The notes under the pieces are model-generated. The model saw nothing but the letters and a program-made list of their open reading frames with translations. It did no database searches and was not told the DNA's origin. This document shows positions 1 to 8,182 of a stretch of DNA of 12,109 nt, in pieces. How positions within the stretch are numbered: position 1 is the first letter of the stretch; every line of letters starts with the position of its first letter. The DNA comes from Cyclostephanos tholiformis (lineage: Eukaryota > Bacillariophyta > Thalassiosirophyceae > Thalassiosirales > Thalassiosiraceae): positions 1 to 12,109 of the forward strand of contig JALLPB010003437.1 of assembly GCA_036939975.1 (NCBI GenBank). Reading direction: 5' to 3'. The position numbers were made by a program, and so were the translations under genes.

Positions 1-1
1 C

Positions 2-140
2 CTTAGCTGGAAATGTCGCCGACATGTCGTGACGTGTCGGCCCGTTGTGTCGGCGCGACAGGCCCATCTGGCCAAAATTGAGCGACACCCGACACAACAG
101 GCCGACACATCACGACATGTCGGTGACATTTCCAGCTAAG
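2..140. mobile_element. Foldback / MITE-like inverted repeat
   Basis: A near-perfect inverted repeat with 52-bp arms at 2-53 and 89-140, starting CTTAGCTGGAAATGTC and ending GACATTTCCAGCTAAG. The arms differ at three positions and are separated by a 35-bp spacer. The arms are themselves built from TGTCG/CGACA words. It contains no plausible gene; the short open frames over it are artefacts. The size, the long terminal inverted repeats and the lack of coding content fit a non-autonomous MITE or foldback element. Only one base precedes the left arm, so a target-site duplication cannot be assessed. An alternative is a hairpin RNA precursor, because the arms would form a roughly 52-bp stem. Confidence 0.7.
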
Positions 141-504
141 TCTCTTTGGCAAGCGAGTGAGTGGGGGATGCATGGTCTGCAAGGTACATTTCCTCATTGC
201 AAAAAAAACTTGCCAAGTGACCCTGCCTTTCGTCGTCTTGTGATCAAGGCAATTCTAATAGTCCACAATTTTTGAACCGATTATGTCGGCTATAGCCAAA
301 TACAGACTGTATTCAACGCTGAGTATGTAAGGGTTGAAAACCTTCAAGGTTATGACAGAATTGCTCAGTACTACCTTTGTGTAGGGATGTTGATGGGGAA
401 GCAGACGATGATGATGATGACTGTGATTAGGAGTAATAATTTTTCGTATAACTATATATTAAGTCAAACTGTAGACATTTAATTATTCTGTTTAGTTATC
501 TTTG
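141..504. other. AT-rich intergenic stretch
   Basis: No gene, RNA or transposon structure is recognisable here. A short GAT/ATG microsatellite lies around 405-421. The rest is AT-rich, with no long open frame and no coding periodicity. Confidence 0.5.
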
Positions 505-1527
505 TTAATAGTTATTATCCCCCCACCATGGCGCCAACTGCATGACTACTCTCATCACCACTGCTGTTGCTATCATTGCTGTCACTGCTAACATTACTGC
601 TGCTGCTACTACTACTGCTACTACTGGGTCATCCCGCCCCGGCACCCTTTCCTCCATGGTCATCAAGCCCTTCCATCTTTGCTCTCTCTGCCTTCTTCTT
701 TGCCTTCTACTTCTGTTGATGTGCTCCATCTGGTGCATCAAAGTAACGGCAACTGCCTCATCAGCTGATGAGGCCGGATGATTTTGCTGCTTGATTAACT
801 TAACAATAGTGCCTGCAATTGACACCCGTTCCTTGTTTTTATTAGACAAATTCTTGGTCATGCTTGCGGTAATCTTACTGCTCGCCTTTGCCATGGCAGC
901 ACGTATGACATCATTGTGTGTAGTAGGCAGCATCCTGCCCTCCATGCTGTTATTCCTCCTTGGTGGTCCTCCACTTGCTTCTGGTGGCTGCTCATCGACT
1001 TGCCGGTGGTGTTGGTCGATGATTGGGGAAAGCCGCAAGGAGAACAATGGAGGTAAGAACAAGGCATAGGGAGAGAAGGCAGGACAACACTAACACTACC
1101 AACAGGAACAGCAATAGGGTTGCCTTCGTCATCAAACTCAACCGAGTCCTCAAGAAAAAGACTATGCCCACCACCCTCTGATTCTAGCCCCCCCCCACAA
1201 CTTTGTCATCACCCGATGCAATAGGGTCCTCCTCATCAGAGGAAAAGCCCATCATCCCAGAATGAGTTTTTTCATTATATTTTTCTCAATTGCCATGCAC
1301 CAATGAATCCAATTGTTGTTCTCCCCAGTTCGACCAGTTGGCTTCTTCATATTGTTGTATAGATTTTCAATCCAGTGCTACTTCAGGTCTGTCATATTGT
1401 GAATGGTCTCCTCCTGATATGCCTTTGCAACTGCTTGCCAGCCGTACTCACCATTTGGCAATATCTCGCCAAAGATCTTTATAAGAACTTTATTATTATA
1501 ATTCACAGCGCCGTTTATACGAGCCAT
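505..1527 (-). pseudogene. Broken Myb/SANT-like (DUF6818-type) DNA-binding protein gene
   Basis: Reading from an ATG at 1527 (context ACCATGG), the frame gives MARINGAVNYNN, then GEILPNGEYGWQAVAKAYQE, then HWIENLYNNMKKPTGR. Spaced tryptophans and a final 'KKPTG' are typical of the Myb/SANT-like domains (DUF6818 type) that I recall from oomycetes and diatoms. The frame is broken by TAG at 1380-1378 (codon 50) and TGA at 1254-1252. It resumes in another frame as an acidic stretch (SSDEEDPIASGDDK) and shifts again at a run of nine C at 1188-1196 (LEDSVEFDDEGNPI follows). It shifts once more near 1050 into a basic, helical tail (NKNKERVSIAGTIVKLIKQQ...RRQRRRQREQRW). The last frame ends at 505 in Ala/Val low-complexity sequence from a GCT/ACT microsatellite. 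Any original role would be DNA binding in the nucleus. Some shifts are at homopolymers and could be assembly errors, but the TAG stop is not, so a dead copy is likeliest. Confidence 0.65.
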
Positions 1528-1677
1528 GGTTGCAGCGGCATACAAAAAATGATCCAAGGTGACACAACAGAGCAGTGCAGGAGTGCGGTGTAGAGGGCAA
1601 AGTGAGGGATACCGGGTAATGCACCCTCCCCCACACTGCCCCTTTAATGATGGTGGTGTTCAGACCAAAATGTTACT

Positions 1678-1695
1678 TTTTAGACTGGTCTAAAA
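1678..1695. repeat. Short inverted repeat (8-bp arms)
   Basis: TTTTAGAC, TG, GTCTAAAA: perfect arms around two bases. It shares its core word with the larger hairpin at 1756-1793. Confidence 0.5.
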
Positions 1696-1755
1696 TCTAT
1701 TTGGGGTGTCCGGACAGCCTGAATAAATTTTGAGCTATTATTTAGTTAGACCAGA

Positions 1756-1793
1756 CTTAGACCAGGTTTAGAATGGCCTAAACTGGGTCTAAG
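1756..1793. repeat. Inverted repeat, 16-bp arms, 6-base loop
   Basis: The arms at 1756-1771 and 1778-1793 match at 14 of 16 positions, with AATGGC as the loop. It may be part of a decayed palindromic element. No gene 3' end is adjacent, so a terminator role is not suggested. Confidence 0.5.
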
Positions 1794-2132
1794 CTGTTTA
1801 AGCAAATTTTGGTAGCCACCCAGTACGATGGTAGTAATTTTGTGTCATTATTTATGTCAATGTTATAAATAGAAGTAGGCTTCGGCAATTCAGTGGAAAA
1901 AATAATATGTTGAATTGCCTCCACAAGTCGTTATGAATAGAAGTGTAGAAGAATGTGTTAATGATAAAATTATGTTTTCTATTGTTTCCTAAAATTGGTA
2001 CAATTTTATGTTATGGTAGTTTCGTTTGATATTTGGAAAAATTCCGATTGAGAATTAGTTTCAAACTATTAATATCAAAATTTGAAGAGGTACTAAAAAC
2101 ATTTGAATAGTAATAACATATTACATAATATC

Positions 2133-2162
2133 AAGTACGAGTTTAACCCCAATTGTGATGCA
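2133..2162 (+). pseudogene. Ten-codon coding relic, KYEFNPNCDA
   Basis: This segment translates as KYEFNPNCDA and is followed directly by TGA. The opposite strand at 3346-3317, inside the neighbouring broken gene, reads KYEFTPDCDA. Eight of ten residues agree, and most remaining base differences fall at third codon positions. That pattern points to two once-coding homologous copies rather than a shared noncoding repeat. Nothing convincing extends the similarity beyond these codons, so this is a scrap of a second, inverted copy. Confidence 0.4.
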
Positions 2163-2450
2163 TGAGATTTTTTGTGTTTTGTACTAGTCCTACGTAGCAC
2201 CCTATATACAATTCTTACCCTAGCTCTGCCACACAATATGCCCAAAAACATCCGCCGACCATGGTGTGCAGTGGCTTTTGCCCCTAGCGCCTCTTATGGG
2301 CTGGCAGCGCCCAAACCCAGCATATTGCCGTCATCCTCACACCATGGGCTAACATTGTTATGTTTGGTTTGGGCGTCCTACACGTTAGGGTCAAGAAATA
2401 TAGTATAATAGACACATCAAAAAAGTGTTAGATTATAAAATACTACCTAA

Positions 2451-3515
2451 TCACACCATTCCCTTGCCATTTTCACCTCCAATCATTGCATTGTCCCCCT
2501 CCGACTTGCCAGATTCTTCAACTGCATCCATCCACACCTCATCTGTTGCTTCTGCTGTTGTTGCCACAACCGTGCTTGACTCTTCCCTTAACTTCTTCAG
2601 GTTGCTCCATTCTTTATCAGTAAAATCAAGTCAGTTCTGGCACTGACATGCCTTTATAGTCATTCTCCTCAAAACAGGATGCTTTGGCATCCAAAATAGC
2701 CAACACCTTCACATCGGTTGCTGTCTGCTGCTGCTGCTGCTGCTTCTTCTTCTTCTTGTTCTCAAGCTCTTTTATTCAATCATCCTAACAACAAACTGCC
2801 TCTGCCTTAAAAAAATCACCAGAACAAACATGGCTCCTCCCAGTTGCATAGAACTTCTTACCATGGGTGTTTGCTTTGGCAAGCAACAAAACATGCTCCT
2901 TTGAATGTTTTTCTGTAATTGGATTCAGTGCATGTGCCTCTGGCACTGCTTTGAGCAAGGCCCTTTTGTTCCCTCCTTCCATCAACGCGTAAACCGCATA
3001 TTCATTTGCCTCCTGAATTGAATGAAAGAGAAGTCCATACTCCTCATCCCCATCCCCAAAGGACTGAATCTCATGATGCTCTGGAGTTTGTATTCCAGTT
3101 TTGGTGGTCAATTTCTTGGTTAGTAACTCTGTCAGCGGCGACAGGGATGAGCTAGTCAATTTAGTAGCAACCAAGACTGTGGCAGGGGCCTTTGTTCACC
3201 ACCAATTGCCTTCTCATAGGCATGACACTTGCTTGGGGTATTAGATCCACTTAACAAAGAGTTACACTTGATTGTTGCATGGGATCCGGATTGGCAAAAA
3301 ATGTTAGAAAAGGGGGTGCGTCACAATCTGGGGTAAACTCATATTTAGACTTGTAAATGAAAACTGAATTGTCAAAAGAAGTGAATAATTTATTGGACAT
3401 GGAATAATCTCTTGTGATGATGATGATCCAATGATGGTGGATCATCATCGTTGTTGTCGTCAACTTGTGGGGTTGAATCTTTTTTGGAAGAGTGATTGTC
3501 TGCACAATAACTCAT
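2451..3515 (-). pseudogene. Broken gene for an acidic, Lys/Gln-rich protein of unknown family
   Basis: The relic reads right to left. An ATG at 3515 opens MSYCADNHSSKKDST, followed by an Asp-rich piece and a His run, and stops after about 41 codons. Other frames then carry KYEFTPDCDAPPFLTFFANP and KCHAYEKAIGGEQ. The longest intact piece (3174-2785, no ATG of its own) has GDGDEEYGLLFHSIQEANEY and SKEHVLLLAKANTHGKKFYA. In-frame TAG (2787-2785) and TGA (2778-2776) follow. The same frame then continues as IKELENKKKKKQQQQQQ (a CAG/AAG repeat) to VPELT, shifts near 2626-2631, and ends as FTDKEWSNLKKLREESS...GKGMV with a stop at 2451. Two nonsense codons and at least three frame changes make it a pseudogene. 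I do not recognise the family. The Asp-rich and poly-Lys/Gln pieces suggest a nuclear protein, perhaps transposon-related. A multi-exon gene is less likely because the breaks lack clear splice sites. Confidence 0.55.
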
Positions 3516-3764
3516 CAAGTTGAAATCCATGTACAAAATATCGACCAATAGGTAATGTTTTATCTACAACTTTTGGGTACAGTAATCAAGCCCACATACT
3601 CATAGTTATTCCCATGTATGTGGTGCATGTAGCATGTAGTTACATGATAATGTGTGTGTGTTACGGAATTTCTCACTCTTCTACTCTTTTACTCTTCAGT
3701 GTGTCTGAATCTACTCATTCCTGAATTTTCTTAGTAGTATACTCAAAATGTAGTTTCCAAATGG
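3516..3764. other. Intergenic stretch, nothing recognised
   Basis: AT-rich DNA with a short TG run near 3651-3661 (TGTGTGTGTT). I see no gene, RNA or structured repeat. Confidence 0.4.
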
Positions 3765-4480
3765 AGCCCCACCATGACGGCCGCTCATTCAAACCCTTGC
3801 AATGGGTGGAAGACAACCCCCTTGCACCAGTAGTCATGAGAAACTATTGTCTTGCAATGAGTGTCACGGTTTGGTCCAAATCTCCTGACGAGGGGAGAAT
3901 TGGTATGATTTTTGGGTGGGTTGTAATATTAGGGCCATTGCCGGGCCACCGGACAAAACTTCTTTGGATGGACCCCTCACCATCATCAGATGGCTGCCCC
4001 CTGGCAAGGATAGCCATGTGACACTGTTGGATCTCAGCAGATGGTGGGACGTAGTGCAATTTTTCTGATAAGGGGAGAATTGAAGGGGGTTGTGTGTGGG
4101 GGGGGGGTTGAGTGGCAGGGTAGGTGATAGGACCACCACCTGAAACCTACCTGGTTGGCCTACTTTCAGTCACCAGACAGCCTCTCCCTGGCATTGGCAG
4201 ACATGCCACACTGTTGGCAAGTGACAGGTAACATGGATGGACACAATCCAGTGGCAATGCAAAAATTGGGGATATTTTTAGGTGGGGTGGGTTTTATGAT
4301 AGGGTGAGTGGTAGGACCAGCAAGCTGTTAACCCTTCGGTTGATCCCTTGCCGTCATTTGATGGCCGCCGCCCTGCATCATAATCTGCAAAACATTGTAA
4401 ACTAATGTTAGGTTGAGTGGTTTTCCCTAATCGCATTGTGAGGTGAGCATTGGAATGATTTTTAGAGGGAGGGATTTTTT
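3765..4480. repeat. Degenerate tandem array, period about 180 bp
   Basis: Similar blocks recur at a regular spacing. AGGGGAGAATTG occurs at 3891 and again at 4071, exactly 180 bp apart, each preceded by related sequence (TCTCCTGACG / TTTTCTGATA). Weaker copies follow near 4265 (AATTGGGGATATTTTTAGGTGGG) and near 4449 (ATTGGAATGATTTTTAGAGGG, close to ATTGGTATGATTTTTGGGTGGG at 3899). Other shared words are TGAGTGG...TAGGACC and GATGGCYGCC...CCCTG. The units have diverged and contain indels, including a run of ten G at 4098-4107. It looks like an old satellite or minisatellite. The open frames across it on both strands follow the repeat and are not genes. Confidence 0.55.
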
Positions 4481-4599
4481 TACTCTGGAAAAATTAAATT
4501 TTTACCATGCAGCACAAGCTAATTATAACATGCAATATCAATAACAGAAAACGCCAAAATAAAGATTAGATGAAAGATTAACTATTTCCTCCCCAGTTT

Positions 4600-5600
4600 C
4601 ATGGAGGGACAATGAAAATGATGATGATGATGGCAGTGGTGACGGCCACCACACAACAATCAACTAAAAGTGCTGTGATGGCAACAACAACATAGACGGT
4701 GAAGTCAATGGTGATGGGGATGGCACTGTGGGAAACGTCTGCAATGATGGCAAGACAGAGACAACAGCAATAACAAAGATGGCAGCAATGAGGGTAGCAG
4801 CAGGGCAGTGATGAAGATGGTGGCAACTAGGGTAGTGACAGGGGTGATGATGGCTGAGGCAGCATTGGTGGCAGCAAGGGTGATAGTGTTGGTAACGAAG
4901 AGGACAATTACAACAAAAACAATGCAGTGTGATCTCAGTGTTGACTGCAGCAGCAGCAATGATGGCAGAAACAATGAAAGATGATGGTGGTGACAGCTGT
5001 AGTGTAGTGGTGGTGACGACTTTGATGACAATGATGATGATGTGGACAACAAGGATGACAACCAGGTGAATGCCTATGGGGAGGGGGGAAGATGGATGGA
5101 GGGGCTCCCAGCGCCAATGGTGGTGGTGATGGTGGCAACATTTATGGAATTCCTGGGCCATCGAAATAGATGCCGAGGCAAGGCTGCCATGCCCGATGAC
5201 ATGGAGGCTCGTTGTGCCATTGAGAATGATTGTGGCAGTCCCAGTCATCCCTCCCCGTCAACAGCACATGGCGGTCATGGATGGGGAGGTTGTCTTCATT
5301 GTTGTCATCATCACTCGATGGGGCCAATGATGTCCAATCAATCGAAAGCAAGCACGGACATGGGCACAACAAGGACCAACACGTGATAAGATGTTGTTGC
5401 ATGACCACCAACAATGATGGCTGCATCAGATGGGTGGTGGCAACATCCACAACTAGGGTCATAACTGCATGAGGAGGGATGCTGATGACATCCCAAGGAG
5501 GAGGGATGCATACACCGGCTTCAGGCGGTTGCCCATGAGATTGATCTACTGGCCACAACATGGATGACTGCTGGGGACGATGGCTGGGGGGATGCTGGCA
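4600..5600. repeat. Cryptically simple trinucleotide-repeat region (GAT/GGT/AAC words)
   Basis: For about a kilobase the plus strand consists of GATGATGATG, GGTGGTGATG and CAACAACAAC-type words, not one clean array. The plus strand therefore reads as Asn/Asp/Gly/Thr-rich peptide broken by stops. The minus strand stays open by composition alone, giving Cys/His/Ser/Leu-rich frames at 4664-5248 and 5142-5702. These frames have no motif, no splice logic and no balanced composition, and I do not call them genes. The region could derive from a coding low-complexity tract that decayed, or from replication slippage in noncoding DNA. Confidence 0.6.
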
Positions 5601-5606
5601 CGTGCA

Positions 5607-5643
5607 GGGGGGGGGGAGAGGGGGGGAGAAGGGAGGGGAGGGG
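5607..5643 (+). other. Potential G-quadruplex tract
   Basis: Five runs of at least three G (10, 7, 3, 4 and 4 bases) lie within 37 bp on the plus strand, separated by one to three bases. This satisfies the usual G3+N1-7 pattern for a quadruplex. It lies about 325 bp beyond the 3' end of the minus-strand gene ending at 5968, in DNA with no coding support. Confidence 0.6.
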
Positions 5644-5715
5644 CTCTTGGCATGGGAGGATGTGATGACATCAGAAACCCGATTTTCGCCAATCGTAAAC
5701 ATTAGTATTACTCGG

Positions 5716-5742
5716 TGGTTACTAATGACTATTTAGTAACCA
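5716..5742. repeat. Hairpin with perfect 10-bp arms
   Basis: TGGTTACTAA (5716-5725) and TTAGTAACCA (5733-5742) are exact reverse complements around a 7-base loop. It lies about 225 bp past the stop of the minus-strand gene. It could be the core of a small palindromic element or a structure in the transcript's 3' region. No poly-T tail supports a terminator reading, and this is a eukaryotic context. Confidence 0.55.
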
Positions 5743-5913
5743 TCCAAGACGCTGTGTAACATTGAATATTTGGTCACAACTATATCCTGAAAAAATACTG
5801 TTTAATAACATTACATTGCCGTGAAATAATCATATACCCTTTTTTTCGTAACCATTTTAAGTTAATTTACCGTAGATACTGTTAACTACACGAGCCATCT
5901 CTCTCAGACACAA

Positions 5914-5929
5914 TGCGATTTCAATCGCA
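5914..5929. repeat. TGCGAT-N4-ATCGCA motif, 3' flank of the minus-strand gene
   Basis: An exact copy of the 6-4-6 inverted motif, with centre TTCA and arms that extend to 7 bp (ATGCGAT/ATCGCAT). It is about 40 bp beyond the stop codon at 5968. It is the leftmost of nine exact copies in the window. Confidence 0.75.
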
Positions 5930-5967
5930 TCACACCACCAGCGCTAGTTCAAAACGATTCGCTAACC

Positions 5968-7644
5968 TTACCCCCTTTTTTTCCTAGCCGCATTTAGCTT
6001 ATTCATATTCGCCTTGTTTTTCGTGAACACCATGTTGTTGGGGTAGTCCCTTTCATCGCTCACTACATATGCAAACAACCTGTAGTTTTCCCTGTTTGTA
6101 CTATTTTCGCCACCTGCATGGAATAACTCATCAGTAAAAGCAATCGCATGTCCCTTATTTACCACCAACTCACAGATATCATCCTCATCCACATCCTCAT
6201 CATTGTCATTGTTGTCTTTGTCCTCATATAAAAAATTGAATGGCTCATCCAAAGCCATGATGATAGACACCGGACGTTTCCCCGGATCTCTCATCTTTAC
6301 CGTTTCTGGGTAATCTGCGTGCAGCTGACTGCCACTGTTCTTATACTGACTCTTAGCTTTTGGTTGCGTCCGAAGTGCACCCACCCGAAAATACATCAGA
6401 TGTGGATTCTGGTACCTTACCATTTCCAAATAGGGTTTCATCATCTCTTCAATCCGACGTTTCACACTCACACCTAGGTCATTTTTGGGTTCTACTATCT
6501 CCTTTAGCCATTGTCTGCTCGCCCCCTGATGAGTTAAATTTTCCCAGTAATTTTTAGGACATCCCTCCAATACCTTTCTCATACTCAACAAACTCTTTCT
6601 GGTTATATTCCAACTGGGTGCGGGAGATATCATCTGAATTCGCGGTCTGTTGTCCAGAGACCCTCCTCCCTTATCACAAGTGTGACAATGCGTCATGCGA
6701 AACCAATATCTATTCTTCAAAAAGAAGCCCTCCATCCTCCCCTGACACCCAACGTAATCCTTATTGGAACTATTCCGATGGCTTGCCATATTCCTCCACC
6801 CCTCCTTTTTGTTTTTTATATTCATCACCATCAAACACCTGTATACCTTCTTATACTCAATTATTCTTTTGTTGCGCGTCGTCACGATAGGTACTCCACT
6901 CGAGTAACCAATCCCATCAACTGTTATATTTTTCCTTTCACCGGTGAAGAGATCCTGTACAGTTGCCACCGTCCCTCTGTTTAGCAGCACTTCAATGTGT
7001 TCCGTCGTCTGTTCTACTTTACTGTCCCCCTTTTTTTCATCCGATTTCTCAATACTTTGCGTCTTTTCCCTCCCTCCTTCACCACCTCTTCTCTTCCTGA
7101 TCTTATCTATCACCACCTCCTCCACCTCTACATTATAGCTTCCGTCCAGGATATCATCTGTGTCATTATCATTGTCATCAATCCCAGGGACAGGATTGTA
7201 GTCATCATCATCGTCCTCGTCCTCGTCCTGGTCCTCGTCCTTGTACTCCTCCTCCTCGCCTTTGTCCTCGTCCGCATCCTCATCCTCGTCGTCCTCCTCC
7301 TCCTCCTCCTCCTCCTCCTCCTCCTCTCCATCCTCATCCTCATCCTCGTTCATGTCGTCCTCCTTGTTTTCCTCGGAGCTGTTGGAATGCCGCTTGGCAC
7401 GAGGGTTTCTGACTGTTTTCCTCCTTGCGAGGTGGGTGTCGAATGCAACGACGTCAGCGTCTTCATCGTTGTCCTCCCAACTTTCTAGGTAGGCATGCTG
7501 ATGTGATACCCTACGCTTCTTCCTGACCCCTTCCTTTTCCTTTTCGTTTTTTTGTCCTCCAATAGGTACTGACGCATTGCCAGTTGATGATCCTCCTTTA
7601 CTTGCATTCACTGGTGATAGTTTTCTTTTTCCTGGAGATGGCAT
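5968..7644 (-). CDS. Acidic nuclear protein with C-terminal 2OG/Fe(II) oxygenase-like domain
   Basis: An uninterrupted 558-aa frame from ATG 7644 (MPSPGKRKLSPVNA). The frame stays open to a GTG at 7692, but that extension lies in repeat DNA and is rejected. Residues 1-90 are basic and disordered, with an NLS-like RKKRRV at about 41-46. About 91-170 is strongly acidic, with an 11-Glu run encoded by a GAG repeat. A globular part follows, with a Cys/His cluster near 319-323 (THCHTC). The C-terminal part has QLHADYPE (H442, D444), the strand-like PVSIIMALDEPF, GHAIAF, DELFHAGGEN (H509) and NYRLFAYVVS (R522). HxD...H...R in a jelly-roll context is the iron and 2-oxoglutarate pattern of the double-stranded beta-helix oxygenases. 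An Asp-rich insert (about 475-490) interrupts the fold. The substrate is unknown; a nuclear protein or nucleic-acid target is an inference. The gene is divergent from the 8924-11107 gene and flanked by the TGCGAT repeat at both ends. No intron is needed. A cupin-like non-enzymatic role remains possible. Confidence 0.78.
   Translation of the reverse strand: MPSPGKRKLSPVNASKGGSSTGNASVPIGGQKNEKEKEGVRKKRRVSHQHAYLESWEDNDEDADVVAFDTHLARRKTVRNPRAKRHSNSSEENKEDDMNEDEDEDGEEEEEEEEEEEDDEDEDADEDKGEEEEYKDEDQDEDEDDDDDYNPVPGIDDNDNDTDDILDGSYNVEVEEVVIDKIRKRRGGEGGREKTQSIEKSDEKKGDSKVEQTTEHIEVLLNRGTVATVQDLFTGERKNITVDGIGYSSGVPIVTTRNKRIIEYKKVYRCLMVMNIKNKKEGWRNMASHRNSSNKDYVGCQGRMEGFFLKNRYWFRMTHCHTCDKGGGSLDNRPRIQMISPAPSWNITRKSLLSMRKVLEGCPKNYWENLTHQGASRQWLKEIVEPKNDLGVSVKRRIEEMMKPYLEMVRYQNPHLMYFRVGALRTQPKAKSQYKNSGSQLHADYPETVKMRDPGKRPVSIIMALDEPFNFLYEDKDNNDNDEDVDEDDICELVVNKGHAIAFTDELFHAGGENSTNRENYRLFAYVVSDERDYPNNMVFTKNKANMNKLNAARKKRG
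7294..7326 (-). repeat. (GAG)11 microsatellite encoding poly-Glu
   Basis: Eleven CTC triplets on the plus strand give 11 consecutive GAG codons in the acidic region of the minus-strand gene. The tract is pure, so its length may vary between alleles without disturbing the frame. Confidence 0.85.
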
Positions 7645-7652
7645 TTTCACTA

Positions 7653-7717
7653 TATCACCGACTATGCGATCCCAATCGCACCACTTTATCACCGACTATG
7701 CGATCCCAATCGCACCA
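7653..7717. repeat. Tandem pair of 31-bp repeats with TGCGAT-N4-ATCGCA
   Basis: Two identical 31-bp copies at 7653-7683 and 7687-7717 (TATCACCGACTATGCGAT...ATCGCACCA) are separated by CTT. Each holds the inverted motif with centre CCCA, at 7665-7680 and 7699-7714. The first copy begins 9 bp upstream of the ATG of the minus-strand gene, so the pair lies at its promoter or leader. Confidence 0.85.
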
Positions 7718-7778
7718 GAGTTTTGTAATCGGCAGTATTTGTTGTAATGCACAGTTGATTAATCCCCCCCTCCCCCAT

Positions 7779-8107
7779 GTAGATTTTACCTTTCGTAATC
7801 GCCGGTGATGATCTGTGTTGTAGTTGGTGCGATCACAATCACACCACTCCGTATGCTATTCAGATCGCATGCACCGCTTTCTACACCTTCACCTGTGGCT
7901 GAAGATTGCTTGGAAGTTCTTTTTACAGCGGTATTGGATCGCGTAGATTTTTACTTTCGTAATCGCCGGTGATGATCTGTGTTCCCGTTGGTGCGATCAC
8001 GATCGCAGCACTCCGTATGCGATTCAGATCGCATGCACCGCTTTCTACTCCTTCACCTGTGGCTGAAGATTGCTCCCAAGTTCTTTTTAAAGCGATATTG
8101 GATCTTG
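7779..8107. repeat. Two 164-bp tandem repeat units
   Basis: Unit A (7779-7942) and unit B (7943 to about 8107) both run GTAGATTTT...TTTCGTAATCGCCGGTGATG, then GTTGGTGCGATCAC, CTCCGTATGC, CTTTCTAC, TTCACCTGTGGCTGAAGATT and finally AGTTCTTTTTA...ATTGGATC. They differ by scattered substitutions. Each unit carries two copies of the inverted motif. Those in unit B are exact (7992-8007 and 8018-8033). Those in unit A have one mismatch each (7828-7843 and 7854-7869), so B is the better preserved. Confidence 0.85.
7992..8033. repeat. Two exact TGCGAT-N4-ATCGCA motifs in unit B
   Basis: Motif copies at 7992-8007 (centre CACG) and 8018-8033 (centre TCAG), 26 bp start to start. The same paired arrangement with the same spacing recurs at 7828/7854 and 8633/8659. 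Confidence 0.8.
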
Positions 8108-8166
8108 ATTGGAGTTCATGGTGTTACTGTCGTGTTCGGTTATTATTTTTAACTCCGATGCATCAA

Positions 8167-8182
8167 TGCGATTCTGATCGCA
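8167..8182. repeat. Single TGCGAT-N4-ATCGCA motif
   Basis: An exact copy with centre TCTG. Unlike the paired copies it stands alone, and its flanks do not match units A, B or C. Confidence 0.75.

Larger units (their letters stand above)
1528..2132. other. AT-rich noncoding stretch with small hairpins
   Basis: There is no supported gene. At 1678-1695, TTTTAGAC and GTCTAAAA flank a 2-base centre. At 1756-1793, two 16-bp arms (CTTAGACCAGGTTTAG and its near complement, two mismatches) surround a 6-base loop. Both use the same TAGACC/GGTCTA words, so 1650-1800 may be a remnant of a palindromic repeat. From about 1800 on the DNA is AT-rich with nothing further to report. Confidence 0.5.

Noticed and set aside
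542..1069. Plus-strand frames over 542-781 and 791-1069
   Set aside because: The minus strand reads as a coherent basic, helical protein with a recognisable upstream domain. The plus frames are hydrophobic shadows of it and of a microsatellite.
505..1527. Explaining the breaks in the Myb/SANT-like gene as introns
   Set aside because: The frame changes abut homopolymers or single stop codons with continuous protein sense on both sides, leaving no room for GT...AG introns.
3761..4139. Overlapping plus and minus frames of 71-91 codons
   Set aside because: They span the 180-bp tandem array in competing frames and show no recognisable motif.
4664..5702. Minus-strand frames of 186-194 codons rich in His, Cys, Pro and Ser
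   Set aside because: They stay open because the region is trinucleotide-repetitive and strand-biased. They show no domain, and a better explanation is simple-sequence DNA.
6997..7492. Long plus-strand frames rich in Leu/Val or Ser over the acidic coding region
   Set aside because: They are antisense shadows of the Glu/Asp codon repeats (GAG/GAT read as CTC/ATC), with no independent support.
7645..7692. A GTG-initiated N-terminal extension of the 5968-7644 gene
   Set aside because: The extra 16 codons are read straight from the repeat motif, and eukaryotic initiation is expected at the first ATG (7644).
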